Below are positions 8,346 to 17,176 of a stretch of 64,000 nucleotides of DNA, piece after piece. A program made the position numbers and the translations under genes. The stretch spans positions 62,001 through 126,000 of the forward strand of contig JAWKKE010000003.1 in assembly GCA_041393415.1 (NCBI GenBank). The letters run 5' to 3'. The notes beneath the pieces are model-generated. The model did no database searches. It was not told the DNA's origin and saw only the letters and a list, made by a program, of their open reading frames with translations. The DNA is from Thermoleophilia bacterium. Lineage in GTDB: Bacteria > Actinomycetota > Thermoleophilia > UBA2241. Position 1 is the stretch's first letter, and each line of letters opens with the position of its first letter.

Positions 8346-10096
8346 GGCCTGGCCTGGCCAAAGCTGGAGGCATCGAGGTGCTTGTAGCGCTCGAGGTAGC
8401 GAACCGGCGTCTTCAGGGCGTCGCGACGGAAGGGTTCGGCGAGTTCTTCAGGGTCCACCATGATCTCGACCACACTCGGACGTCCGGAAGCGAAGGCCGA
8501 GACGTAAGCCTCGCGAAGGTCCGCCGGGTCGGTCACTCGAATGCCGTTGGCGCCCATGGCGTTCGCAATCTCGGCGAAGTTGAAGCCGCCTACCTCGCGC
8601 CCGATGTTGGCGCCCACGAAACGATTGTCGTAGAAGTCGATCTGGTTCTTCTTCTCGGCGCCCCATTGTTGGTTGTTGAAGACGCAGGCAACGACGGGGA
8701 GATCCTCTTCGACGGCTGTCATGACCTCGTGCAAGCTCATGCCCCAGGCGCCGTCGCCCACAATCGCGGCGACGGGCCGATCAGGGGCGGCCACCTTGGC
8801 GCCGAGGGCGCCTGGGTACGCGAAGCCGCAGTTGCCGAAGCCGAGCGCCGGAAGGAAGGAGCGAGGCTTCGTGAAGCGCAAGTAGGCGTTTGAAACGGAG
8901 CAGATGTTGCCGATGTCGCTGGCGACGATGGCGTTGTCTGGTAGCGCCGCGGCGAGTTCGGCAACGGCGCGACGCGGACTGATAGGTGCCGAACTCGATT
9001 GTGAGATCGACGCGAGCTCGTCGGTCCACTCGCGCTTGGCTTGCATGATCGCGGCAAGTCGCTCCGGGTCGGCCCGCTTGACGCCTTGCTTCGCGACGAG
9101 GCGGTCAAGGATCGCCTCGGCGGCGGCTTTGGCATCTCCAATGACGCCCACGGCGAGCGGGCGAACTCGACCCAGTTGTTTGTAGTCGATGTCGATCTGC
9201 ACGATCTTGGCGTTCTTCGGGAAGTAGTCGAAGCCATACTGCGGGAGCGTGCCAAAGCCACTTAGTCGCGCTCCGATGGCCAGGATGCAGTCCGCCCCGG
9301 AGAGGAGCTTCATCGCTGCCTTTGATCCTTGGTAGCCGATGGGGCCGACGGCCATCTCGTCCGTGAATGGGAATGAATCGTTGTGCAGGTAGGAGTTCGC
9401 CACGGGCGCGCCGAGCTGCTGAGCGAGACGGCTGACGACGTCGTACGCGGCTGTCTCGGTGACTCCAAGACCCGCGATGATTGCCGGATTCTTGGCTGCC
9501 ATGAGTGCCGCGGCAGCTTCGTCCAGGAGTGCCTCATCGCCAGCGCCGCGGGCGGAGACGCGATACTGTTCCGGCTCCAAGATCGTGTAGTCGGCCTCGG
9601 TGTAGAAGTAGTCTCTCGGCACATCGATCTGCACCGGCCCACGTTCGGCATAGGCGGCGCGGATGGCGGTGCGGAATGCTTCAGCTATGCGATCCGGGCG
9701 ATTCACCTGGATCTGGAACTTCGTCACCGTGCTGAAAATAGGGATCTGCTCGACTTCTTGGAAGCCGTCGAGACCACGGCCGCCGGTCATGACAGAGGGC
9801 GTGAGCAGAATAAGCGGTGAGTGCGCATGATATGCAGCCGCAACGCTCGTCACCATGTTCGTGATGCCGGGCCCGTTCTGGCCGGTCGCCATGCTGGCTC
9901 GTCCGGTGACTCGTGCGAAGCCATCGGCCATGTGCGCTGCGGATTGCTCGTGTCGGACGGCGATGAAGCGAATCCCGGCGGCTGGGAAGAGGTCGAGTGG
10001 GTCCATGTAGGCGGAACCCACGATGCCGAAGACCTCGGTGACGCCCTCCATCCTCAGGGTTTCAACCATTGCCTCGCTTGCCGTCATATGCGTCAC
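8342..10096 (-). CDS. xsc: Sulfoacetaldehyde acetyltransferase
   Basis: Thiamine-diphosphate enzyme that turns sulfoacetaldehyde and phosphate into acetyl phosphate and sulfite, the C-S bond cleaving step of taurine breakdown. The 584-aa protein has the Xsc-specific start EVFGIVGSAYMDPLDLFP and HEQSAAHMADGFARVTG, which includes the ThDP glutamate region. The C-terminal ThDP-binding block is GDGAWGMSLHEVMTAVEEDLP...NNQQWGAEKKNQ. The GTG start has GAGGAG 9 nt upstream. It overlaps the aminotransferase gene by 4 nt. No pta gene to use the acetyl phosphate is present here, so that would have to be elsewhere. Confidence 0.95.
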   Translation of the reverse strand: MTHMTASEAMVETLRMEGVTEVFGIVGSAYMDPLDLFPAAGIRFIAVRHEQSAAHMADGFARVTGRASMATGQNGPGITNMVTSVAAAYHAHSPLILLTPSVMTGGRGLDGFQEVEQIPIFSTVTKFQIQVNRPDRIAEAFRTAIRAAYAERGPVQIDVPRDYFYTEADYTILEPEQYRVSARGAGDEALLDEAAAALMAAKNPAIIAGLGVTETAAYDVVSRLAQQLGAPVANSYLHNDSFPFTDEMAVGPIGYQGSKAAMKLLSGADCILAIGARLSGFGTLPQYGFDYFPKNAKIVQIDIDYKQLGRVRPLAVGVIGDAKAAAEAILDRLVAKQGVKRADPERLAAIMQAKREWTDELASISQSSSAPISPRRAVAELAAALPDNAIVASDIGNICSVSNAYLRFTKPRSFLPALGFGNCGFAYPGALGAKVAAPDRPVAAIVGDGAWGMSLHEVMTAVEEDLPVVACVFNNQQWGAEKKNQIDFYDNRFVGANIGREVGGFNFAEIANAMGANGIRVTDPADLREAYVSAFASGRPSVVEIMVDPEELAEPFRRDALKTPVRYLERYKHLDASSFGQARP

Positions 10097-10183
10097 GCTC
10101 GCTCACTCCTCTCCATGTGCATCAAACGTACTCTGATGCCTTCTTCTGTCCGTCCAACTAAGCTGCTCGCCAATCGTTCTTCC

Positions 10184-11026
10184 CTAGGAGGATGCGCCGA
10201 TCTTTGCGCCGATCTCTGCTCTCAGGGCAGCGAACTCCGGCAGGAGACGGGCGTCCGTCACGGCGCCCTCGTGAGCGGGCAGGTCGACGAGTTCGTTGTA
10301 GACGATGCGACCTGGACGCGCGCTGAAGACGACGACGCGGGTTCCCAGGTACACGGCCTCTTCGACACTGTGCGTGACGAAGATGATGGTCTTGCCGGTT
10401 GCCGCCCAAATCTGTTTGAGCTCCTGCTGGAGGCGCTCGCGAGTGAGGGCGTCGAGAGCGCCGAACGGCTCGTCCATGAGTACACAAGCGGGATCGTTGG
10501 CCAACGCGCGAGCGATGGCTGCGCGCTGCTGCATTCCTCCGGAAAGCTCGTACGGTCGCTGCTCGCCGACGTCGGCAAGACCCACCAGCGAGAGGTAGCG
10601 TTTGGACAGATCGCGTCTGACGCCCCTCGGGCAGCGCTTCATTCGTGGTCCGATCTCGACGTTCTCGCGGACCGTCATCCACGGAAAGAGAGTCGGGGCC
10701 TGAAAGACCATGCCCCTGTCGGCTCCGGGACGAGTCACCGGTTGTTCGTTGACGAAGACTCCCCCCTCGCTGGGCGTGAAGAACCCGCCGATGAGCTTCA
10801 GCAGGGTCGTCTTGCCACAGCCTGATGGACCGACCAAGCACACGAACTCGCCAGGCTCGATGACGAGGTCGACGCCGGCAAGTGCCGGCGTCGACCTCTT
10901 GTCACTGCTGAAGAAGTGCGTCACATTGCGCACTTCAATGCGTTCGGGACGAGAGCCACCACCGTCCGGTGCTTGATCGGCGGCAGCTTGCGCGCTCGTG
11001 CGACTCTCATCCGACATCGCCGTCAT
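10184..11026 (-). CDS. tauB: Taurine/sulfonate ABC transporter, ATP-binding protein
   Basis: ABC ATPase of 280 aa of the nitrate/sulfonate/taurine (SsuB/TauB) class. It shows Walker A GPSGCGKTTLLKLIGG, signature LSGGMQQRAAIARALA, Walker B CVLMDEPFGALD and switch His in FVTHSVEEAVYLG. The N-terminus has a ~30-residue hydrophilic extension. Its ATG overlaps the tauA stop (ATGA). It energises uptake together with the permease encoded divergently. Substrate assignment rests on the neighbouring xsc gene. Confidence 0.93.
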   Translation of the reverse strand: MTAMSDESRTSAQAAADQAPDGGGSRPERIEVRNVTHFFSSDKRSTPALAGVDLVIEPGEFVCLVGPSGCGKTTLLKLIGGFFTPSEGGVFVNEQPVTRPGADRGMVFQAPTLFPWMTVRENVEIGPRMKRCPRGVRRDLSKRYLSLVGLADVGEQRPYELSGGMQQRAAIARALANDPACVLMDEPFGALDALTRERLQQELKQIWAATGKTIIFVTHSVEEAVYLGTRVVVFSARPGRIVYNELVDLPAHEGAVTDARLLPEFAALRAEIGAKIGASS

Positions 11027-12099
11027 TCGATCGCGGCTACGAACTTGTTCGCCAGGCCAGCCTGGAAGGTTGTGAGCGGTGGGACCTCTTCTACGGCGTT
11101 CTGAGTCAAGAGGAATTGTGATGCGCTCTCAAGATTCTCAGCGAGCTTGCCTGGGGCTTCGGGCGTGCCTAGGTAGTCGGCTCCGGCCTGCTGCGTCGCA
11201 TCCAGGTAGATGAGGTCGTTCATCTGCGCCTGGGCTTCCTCGGCGGTAACGTTGAGCTGGTTGCCGATTGCCTCCGCTGCTGCCTCAGGATCGGAGGTGA
11301 TGAGCTTCACGGCCTTGTCCTGTTGTTCCACCCACGTTTGCACGGCATCTGGGTATGCGTCCGCGAAAGCGTTGGTGACGACGGCGAGGTCGGCGGTCAG
11401 TTTGCCCTCTTTGGCGAGGTCGGCGCTCGTGATCAGGACGGTGCCGTCCTTCTTGAGCTCAGCGAGTGTCGGATTCCAGACGTACGCGCCATCGATGTCG
11501 CCGCGCTGCCACGCTGCGAGGATTGCCTGCGGCTCGAGGTTGACGATCTTGACATCCCCCGGATCGACGCCGTTCAGCTCTAGGGCAGCGAGGAGGCTGT
11601 AGTGAGCCGTGGAGCCAAACGGAGTGCCGATCTTCTTACCTTTGAGGTCGGCGAAGTCGCTGATGCCGGAATCGTTGCGCACGGCGAGCGATTCGGCGGC
11701 GCCGATTACGTCGTGGATCCACGGCACCTTGTAGGCGATGTTCATGGGCTGCGAAAGCCCGGCGGCTACCGGGCTGCTGCCGGCGAGGCCTATGTCGATG
11801 CTGCCGGCGATCATGGCGGTGTTGACGTTGCCGCCGGAGTCGAACTTGATCCACGTGATCTTCGTATTGGGGAGCGCCTCTTCGAGCCACCCCATGTCTT
11901 TGACGATGAGATCGCCGTTCGGGATGAGCTGGTACCCGATGCGGATTTCGGACGGATCGCCCGAGGGCGACGAGCTGGTCGTCGTTTCGGAGTCGCCGCA
12001 GGCAGCGATGAGTGCGGCGAAGGCAAGAACGGCAACGGCCGCAACGATGACCAGGAGCGCGTGGGATTTCGCGGTTCGTCTACGTGGTGCGTCGAACAT
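11023..12099 (-). CDS. tauA: Taurine/sulfonate ABC transporter, substrate-binding lipoprotein
   Basis: Extracellular solute receptor of 358 aa. The start ATG at 12099 has AGGAG upstream and gives a classical lipoprotein signal: basic MFDAPRRRTAK, a hydrophobic stretch, then lipobox ALIAACG. The mature domain opens IRIGYQLIPNGDLIVKDMGW and has MIAGSIDIGLAGSSPVAAGL and IGTPFGSTAHYSLLAALEL, as in TauA/SsuA proteins. It is first in the minus-strand operon. The overlapping divergent promoter region at 12100-12313 drives it and tauC. Confidence 0.92.
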   Translation of the reverse strand: MFDAPRRRTAKSHALLVIVAAVAVLAFAALIAACGDSETTTSSSPSGDPSEIRIGYQLIPNGDLIVKDMGWLEEALPNTKITWIKFDSGGNVNTAMIAGSIDIGLAGSSPVAAGLSQPMNIAYKVPWIHDVIGAAESLAVRNDSGISDFADLKGKKIGTPFGSTAHYSLLAALELNGVDPGDVKIVNLEPQAILAAWQRGDIDGAYVWNPTLAELKKDGTVLITSADLAKEGKLTADLAVVTNAFADAYPDAVQTWVEQQDKAVKLITSDPEAAAEAIGNQLNVTAEEAQAQMNDLIYLDATQQAGADYLGTPEAPGKLAENLESASQFLLTQNAVEEVPPLTTFQAGLANKFVAAIE

Positions 12100-12192
12100 A
12101 CAGACTCCTTCATTCCCTTGGACCGGACGCGGCGAAGCGGGTTTGCGAAATCTGTGGACCCCCCTCAGACTAGCTTGCGATTGACGGGTGGT

Positions 12193-12222
12193 ATTATGCA
12201 TAAGCGAAAGCATTACGGGCAA
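12193..12222 (-). promoter_or_regulatory. Candidate tauA promoter
   Basis: On the minus strand TTGCCC (12222-12217) and CATAAT (12198-12193) are separated by 18 nt. It overlaps the divergent tauC promoter, so a regulator bound here could affect both. Confidence 0.45.
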
Positions 12223-12240
12223 ATTTGGTTAGCTTATACT
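12212..12240 (+). promoter_or_regulatory. Candidate tauC promoter
   Basis: ATTACG (12212-12217), a 17-nt spacer and TATACT (12235-12240) precede tauC by 73 nt. Confidence 0.5.
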
Positions 12241-12313
12241 GCGGCCGCCCGTGATAGCCAGAGATGATTCTACTCGCTCAACCCCGAGGAGATATGAGCC
12301 AGCGAGGACGTTC

Positions 12314-13195
12314 ATGAAGGAAGAGCACCCTCATCGCGGGTCGGAGGATCTCGCCTTTCAAGGATCCGTGCCGCCGGCCTTCGAGCACGAGTCCGCGGCG
12401 GCGACCGGCGGCAAGCCGTCGGGTTGGCGTAGATGGCGCTTTCCTCTAGTTGAAGTCGCCGTTGTTGTGATCGCCTTCATCACTTGGTGGGTGATTGCCT
12501 ACCTTCACGTGTGGTCGCCCCTTTTTGTGCCAACGCCAGCGTCCGTGTGGGAGGCGGGGGTTCAGGTCTCCTCGCGGGGCTGGAGTGGCTACCTCCTCTG
12601 GGAGCATCTCTGGGCAAGCATGCGGCGCATTCTCATCGGCAGCGGGATCGCTATTGGCGTAGGCGTCCCGCTCGGGCTGCTGGTGGGGACGATCGCAATT
12701 GCTCGGCGAATCACGTGGCCGGGCTTGACGTTCATTCGGGCACTGCCGCCCCTGGCGTATTTCTATCTGCTCGTCATCTGGTTTGGGATTGGCGAGACTC
12801 CCAAGGTGCTCTTGCTCGTGCTCGCGGCGCTTCCACCCATTGTCCTTGCTACCAGCGATGCGGTGCGCAACGTCTCTCAAGATCGCCTCTTGGCGCTTGA
12901 GACGCTCGGTGCGTCGCGGCTCCAGATCGTGCGCCACGGTGTGTTCCCGTCGGTGCTGCCAGAGGTGATCACCGGCATCCGTGTCGCGGTCCTGTTCGCT
13001 TTCACCACTGTTGTCGCCGCGGAAACGATTAACGGCATTCCCGGTCTTGGCGGCATGGCGCGAGACGCTCAGGCGTACAATCAGACCGACATCGTCATCA
13101 TGGCGATCATTCTCATCGGGCTCTGCGGTATCGTCCTCGATCTGGCCATCCAGATCATCGATCGCGTTCTTGTTCCGTGGCGAGCCTATCTCTGA
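12314..13195 (+). CDS. tauC: Taurine/sulfonate ABC transporter, permease
   Basis: Membrane permease of 293 aa with about six helices. The first follows a ~45-residue hydrophilic N-terminus (FPLVEVAVVVIAFITWWVIA). The EAA-loop signature reads ALETLGASRLQIVRHGVFPSVLPEVITG, and VAAETINGIPGLGGMARDA follows, as in TauC/SsuC. ATG 12314 is preceded by GAGGA at a good distance. It is transcribed divergently from tauAB, an unusual split of a three-component transporter. comA follows 88 nt downstream. Confidence 0.92.
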   Translation: MKEEHPHRGSEDLAFQGSVPPAFEHESAAATGGKPSGWRRWRFPLVEVAVVVIAFITWWVIAYLHVWSPLFVPTPASVWEAGVQVSSRGWSGYLLWEHLWASMRRILIGSGIAIGVGVPLGLLVGTIAIARRITWPGLTFIRALPPLAYFYLLVIWFGIGETPKVLLLVLAALPPIVLATSDAVRNVSQDRLLALETLGASRLQIVRHGVFPSVLPEVITGIRVAVLFAFTTVVAAETINGIPGLGGMARDAQAYNQTDIVIMAIILIGLCGIVLDLAIQIIDRVLVPWRAYL

Positions 13196-13283
13196 GAGGG
13201 TCGGCATGAGGGGGCAGTCGATCCCAACGTGGGCTACTATGCTGTGAGCGCCGACTCGGCGGCGCGCGACCAGGAGGGCAACG

Positions 13284-14036
13284 ATGTTCGAGTTCCTCAC
13301 ACTTCCCGAGCGCACGCGCAAGCCGCGCCAGAGCGGGCTCACGCACGTCCTCGACAAGGGCTACAGCCTGGAGCAGGTGAGTCAGTTCATGGAGATGGCC
13401 CAGGGGTATGTGGACATCGTCAAGCTGGGCTGGGGGACGGCGGTCGTTACGCCTCACCTCAAGGAGAAGATCGATCTGTACCGCAGCTTCGGCGTCCCGG
13501 TGTGCTTTGGCGGCACGTTCTTCGAGCTTTGCGTCCATCAGGGCAAGCTCGAGGAGTACCTGGTGTTGGTGCGCGACCTGGGTATGGAATGCCTTGAGAT
13601 CTCAGACGGCACCATCGAGATGGAAGAGAGCGATAAGCTGGCCATGATCCGCCGATTGAGTCGCGAGTTTCGCGTCTTGAGCGAGGTGGGCAGCAAAGAC
13701 GCGGATGTTGTTATTGCTCCCCGCGTTTGGGTCGACAGCATCAAGCGCGAGTTCGATGCCGGCGCGTGGAAGGTGATCACCGAGGGTCGTGAATCGGGCA
13801 CTGTGGGCATCTATCAGTCTGGCGGTGAGGTCAAGGAAGGGCTACTCGACGACATCACGGACGCCATCGATCCGCAGCACTTGTTGTTCGAGGCGCCGGC
13901 CAAGAGCCAGCAGGCGTGGTTCATCAAGCATTTCGGGGCCAACGTGAACCTTGGCAATATCCCTCCGGAAGAAGTGATTCCGCTCGAGACGCTGCGGATC
14001 GGCACTCGCGGCGACACGCTGCTGCACTTCCGCTAG
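13284..14036 (+). CDS. comA: Phosphosulfolactate synthase (ComA family)
   Basis: Condenses phosphoenolpyruvate with sulfite to give 2-phospho-3-sulfolactate, known from coenzyme M synthesis in methanogens and from sulfolactate formation in some bacteria. The 250-aa protein matches the family throughout: RKPRQSGLTHVLDKGYS, VDIVKLGWGTAVVTP, CLEISDGTIEM and FEAPAKSQQAWFIKHFG. The start has AGGAGG 6 nt upstream of ATG. It sits next to a sulfite-releasing taurine pathway and upstream of a phosphatase, so recapture of sulfite as sulfolactate is a reasonable inference. A weak -10 (TACTAT, 13235-13240) lies upstream. Confidence 0.92.
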   Translation: MFEFLTLPERTRKPRQSGLTHVLDKGYSLEQVSQFMEMAQGYVDIVKLGWGTAVVTPHLKEKIDLYRSFGVPVCFGGTFFELCVHQGKLEEYLVLVRDLGMECLEISDGTIEMEESDKLAMIRRLSREFRVLSEVGSKDADVVIAPRVWVDSIKREFDAGAWKVITEGRESGTVGIYQSGGEVKEGLLDDITDAIDPQHLLFEAPAKSQQAWFIKHFGANVNLGNIPPEEVIPLETLRIGTRGDTLLHFR

Positions 14037-14053
14037 AGCTCACTGGACTCTCC

Positions 14054-14641
14054 ATGACGGTGCTGCTCCTGCGTCACGGCGAGACCGACTGGAACTGTGA
14101 GCCCGTGCGCTGTCAGGGCTGGGCTCATGTTGGGCTGAACCGACGAGGGCGCGACCAGGCCCGAGAGGTGGGGAGGCTTCTTCGGGATCGCGGCCTTGAG
14201 CTCGTGGTCACGAGTCATTTGGTGCGCGCACGGGAAACCGCCGCCATCCTGCTCGAGGAGATCGGGGGCGTGCGCCTCGTGTCAGATCCCCGCCTCGCTG
14301 AGACCCATCGTGGCGATTGGGAGGCGCACACGTATCGAAGTGTCATGGTCGAGGAGCCGGAGGACTGGCGTCGCTACCGTGAGGATCCGGCCACGTTCCG
14401 TTTTCCTGCCGGCGAGAGTCTGGTTGAACAGCAGCTGAGAGTACTCGCCGCAGTGCGTGACGTGCTGCGAGAGGCGCGACCCGCGGTGCTTGTTGCTCAC
14501 GGCGGAAGCATCAGGCTCGTACGTTGCTTCGCGGAAGATCTCGGTATCGAGGCTTTCCACTCGATGAGTCCGGGAACGTGTTCGCTCGTTGAGATCGCGA
14601 CGGACGGCCTTCTGGCGAAGATCGAGCGGTTTCTCGGCTAG
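14054..14641 (+). CDS. Histidine phosphatase (phosphoglycerate-mutase-like)
   Basis: Histidine phosphatase superfamily, 195 aa. The phospho-accepting His is in LLLRHGETDW, the conserved Arg in RARETAAIL, the acid in LAETHRGDWE, and the second His in VLVAHGGSIR. It starts 17 nt after comA and probably shares its transcript. ComB, the usual 2-phosphosulfolactate phosphatase, belongs to a different family and is not seen here, so this enzyme might fill that step. That role is inference; alpha-ribazole or broad sugar phosphatase activity is equally possible from sequence. Confidence 0.85.
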   Translation: MTVLLLRHGETDWNCEPVRCQGWAHVGLNRRGRDQAREVGRLLRDRGLELVVTSHLVRARETAAILLEEIGGVRLVSDPRLAETHRGDWEAHTYRSVMVEEPEDWRRYREDPATFRFPAGESLVEQQLRVLAAVRDVLREARPAVLVAHGGSIRLVRCFAEDLGIEAFHSMSPGTCSLVEIATDGLLAKIERFLG

Positions 14642-14652
14642 CCCCGTTCGCC

Positions 14653-15747
14653 GTGCCTCCTGCGCCTCGCCCCATTCCTAATCCTCCGGAGATTGCAGCC
14701 GGGCGACGCCGCGCGGCGTTCGTCTTCGTCATGGTGATCCTGGCTCTGGCGCTCGTGGTGGTGGCCGGTGTAGTGGCGCTGAACTCGTATGCGGATCCCT
14801 ATGGTGCGCTTGGCACGGAGATCCTTCCCACATTGACCGCGTCTGACCGAACAGCCAAAGCGGATGCCATCGAGGCTCTGGCACAGGGTCCGGAGCTTGT
14901 TCTCCTCGGGAGCTCGCGGGCGATGCGCTACGACCCAGGCCTCGTGGCAGAGAAGAGCGGGCTGCGGACGTTCAACGCCGCGGTCAACGGCGTAGGAGGA
15001 ACCGCAGACATGTGGGCGATGACGCAGTTCCTCAACGACGTGTGGCCGGACACGAACCCCGACTACATTTGGCTGCTCGATGTCGAGGCGTTCGTTCCCG
15101 TGACGATCGAGGCGCGTACTGCTGACGAACCTCGTCTTGCGCGGTATGTTGGTGTGCCGATCGCTTCCAGAGGCGTCAGGGAGATGGCTCGGGCCGTCTA
15201 TGCGAACCGTGGCAGTATGCTGTCGCTGGCGACGGCGAAGGACTCTTTCCGTCTCGCCTTCTCTCGCGATGAGGCGGAGAAGAGGGAAGTCGAGTATCGC
15301 AAGACGATTGGGCCGGATGGCGCGATGGCCGACCGCAAGTGGACGGAGAAGGAGTGGAAGCGCCGCTATCCCGAATCCGTTGCGCGATACACCGAGGTGC
15401 ACAGTGTCGTCTATCGGGCCGGCCTTGACGCAGCGGCGAAGGCGTACTTTGAGAGGACGCTTGCCTTCATGAAAGCGGAGGGCGCAACGCCGATCATTGT
15501 CCTCACGCCGATGCACCCCGACCTCATGGCCACCGTCGCCCCGCTCGGGTGGACCGATCGTCACCGAGAGGTCGTTGCGTATCTTGCGTCGCTCCGTGAC
15601 ACCTACTCGCTGACAGTGCTTGACCTCTGCAACGAAGAGGTATTCGGTGGCGATCCGCGGCAGTGGTACGACGGTGTCCATCCAACGGCGGTAAACACTC
15701 GCCGGGCAATGCTGTACATTCTTGATCAGGTCGAAGGACAGCCTTGA
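14653..15747 (+). CDS. Membrane-anchored SGNH-hydrolase-like protein paired with MBOAT
   Basis: A 364-aa protein with one N-terminal membrane helix (VFVMVILALALVVVAGVVAL) and an extracytoplasmic domain. LVLLGSSRAMRYDP resembles the GDS block of SGNH hydrolases, and WYDGVHPT carries the C-terminal Asp-x-x-His motif. Proteins of this AlgX/DltD-like type commonly work with MBOAT acyltransferases to O-acetylate glycans. The MBOAT gene follows 34 nt later, so a two-protein O-acylation unit is likely. The start is GTG. Confidence 0.75.
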   Translation: MPPAPRPIPNPPEIAAGRRRAAFVFVMVILALALVVVAGVVALNSYADPYGALGTEILPTLTASDRTAKADAIEALAQGPELVLLGSSRAMRYDPGLVAEKSGLRTFNAAVNGVGGTADMWAMTQFLNDVWPDTNPDYIWLLDVEAFVPVTIEARTADEPRLARYVGVPIASRGVREMARAVYANRGSMLSLATAKDSFRLAFSRDEAEKREVEYRKTIGPDGAMADRKWTEKEWKRRYPESVARYTEVHSVVYRAGLDAAAKAYFERTLAFMKAEGATPIIVLTPMHPDLMATVAPLGWTDRHREVVAYLASLRDTYSLTVLDLCNEEVFGGDPRQWYDGVHPTAVNTRRAMLYILDQVEGQP

Positions 15748-15781
15748 GCGTGACCCGCCCTCTTGAGTTGAGGCGCGGGCT

Positions 15782-17176
15782 TTGACGTTCAGCAGCTACG
15801 GATTCCTGCTCGCCTTCCTGCCCGTTGTGGTTGTGGTGTACTGGCTTGTGCCGCGAGGGCGAGCACGCTTGGTCTTTCTCTTCCTTGCTTCGTGCGTGTT
15901 CTACGGCTACTGGAGCTGGCGCTTCGTGCCGCTGCTCTTGGTCGCGACGTTGGTGGCGTGGGTCGCCGGCCGCCTGCTCGTTGTCAGCAGCACCCGTCGA
16001 CGGCGCCGGGCGATCCTCTGTGCGGCCGTGTTCGTCAACGTATCGTTGCTCGCCTATTTCAAGTACCGCGGGTTCTTCCTCGATTCGATCGATGGCGCTC
16101 TTCGTCTGGCCCGCGCCAACGACTCCCTCCCCGTGCTCGACGTGATCCTGCCGATCGGTATCTCGTTCTACACGTTCACCGCGATCTCATATGCGGTCGA
16201 CATCTACCGGGGAGCGATCGCTCCAGCTAAGAGCATCTTCCACTACTACGCTTGGGTGACGATGTTCCCGTATATCACTGCCGGGCCGATCATTCGCTAC
16301 GACCACGTCGGGCACCAGCTCGAAGCCGCTGACAGGCAACGGTTCTCATGGACCCTGATCGGCACTGGCCTCTTCTTCCTCATCCTTGGGCTTGCGAAGA
16401 AGGTGCTCTTCGCCGACGTCATGGCGCCTTACGTCAACGAGCTGTTCGCGCAGCCGGACGACTTAGCGCTGCTCACCGGCTGGGGAGCGGCACTCGGCTA
16501 CACCCTGCAACTGTACTTCGACTTCTCCGGCTACTCAGATATGGCAGTCGGTGTCGCATTCATGCTCGGAGTGCGCTTTCCTCAGAACTTCAACTCGCCG
16601 TACAAAGCGGTCAATGTCTCGGAGTTCTGGCGTCGCTGGCACATGACGTTGTCCGGCTGGCTGCGCGACTATCTCTATATTCCACTCGGCGGCTCGCGCG
16701 GGCGTCAGCTGCTCACCGTGCGGAACTTGTTCATTACGTTTCTGCTCGGTGGGCTTTGGCACGGTCCAGCGTGGACCTTCGTGATATGGGGCTTACTGTG
16801 GGCTGCGTATCTCTCTGTGCACTCGACCTTGCGTGCTCGTGGATGGACACCTGGGTCGGCGTGGCTGAATCGGCTCGTCACCTTCGCGTGCGCGGTTGTT
16901 GCATGGGTCTTCTTCCGTGCTGCGAGCGTCGGCGATGCCCTTGGTGTACTTCGAGCTATGCTCGGATTGAACGGAGTGGTGGGTGGGAGACTGACGCTCG
17001 CGCCTGTCTTCGTGGCTCTGGTTGTCGGCGGACTGGTCTGGGTAAACGCTGCACCGAATACCTGGCAGCTCAAGCCCACGTCGTCAATTCGCTGCGCCGT
17101 CTTGCTGGGCGTGCTGCTGGGAGCATCGATCCTGGCGCTTGGCAAGCCGAGCGCCTTCCTCTACTTCCAGTTCTAG
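15782..17176 (+). CDS. MBOAT family O-acyltransferase (AlgI/DltB-like)
   Basis: Polytopic membrane enzyme, 464 aa with about ten helices, transferring acyl groups across the membrane to glycans. It opens FSSYGFLLAFLPVVVVVYWL and has GISFYTFTAISYAVDIYRG, LYFDFSGYSDMAVG, FPQNFNSPY and EFWRRWHMTLSGWLRDYLYIP. The catalytic His lies in LLGGLWHGPAWTFVIWG. A TTG start at 15782 is the best available. It forms a unit with the preceding SGNH-like gene. The stop overlaps the stop of the convergent gene by 4 nt. Confidence 0.93.
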   Translation: MTFSSYGFLLAFLPVVVVVYWLVPRGRARLVFLFLASCVFYGYWSWRFVPLLLVATLVAWVAGRLLVVSSTRRRRRAILCAAVFVNVSLLAYFKYRGFFLDSIDGALRLARANDSLPVLDVILPIGISFYTFTAISYAVDIYRGAIAPAKSIFHYYAWVTMFPYITAGPIIRYDHVGHQLEAADRQRFSWTLIGTGLFFLILGLAKKVLFADVMAPYVNELFAQPDDLALLTGWGAALGYTLQLYFDFSGYSDMAVGVAFMLGVRFPQNFNSPYKAVNVSEFWRRWHMTLSGWLRDYLYIPLGGSRGRQLLTVRNLFITFLLGGLWHGPAWTFVIWGLLWAAYLSVHSTLRARGWTPGSAWLNRLVTFACAVVAWVFFRAASVGDALGVLRAMLGLNGVVGGRLTLAPVFVALVVGGLVWVNAAPNTWQLKPTSSIRCAVLLGVLLGASILALGKPSAFLYFQF

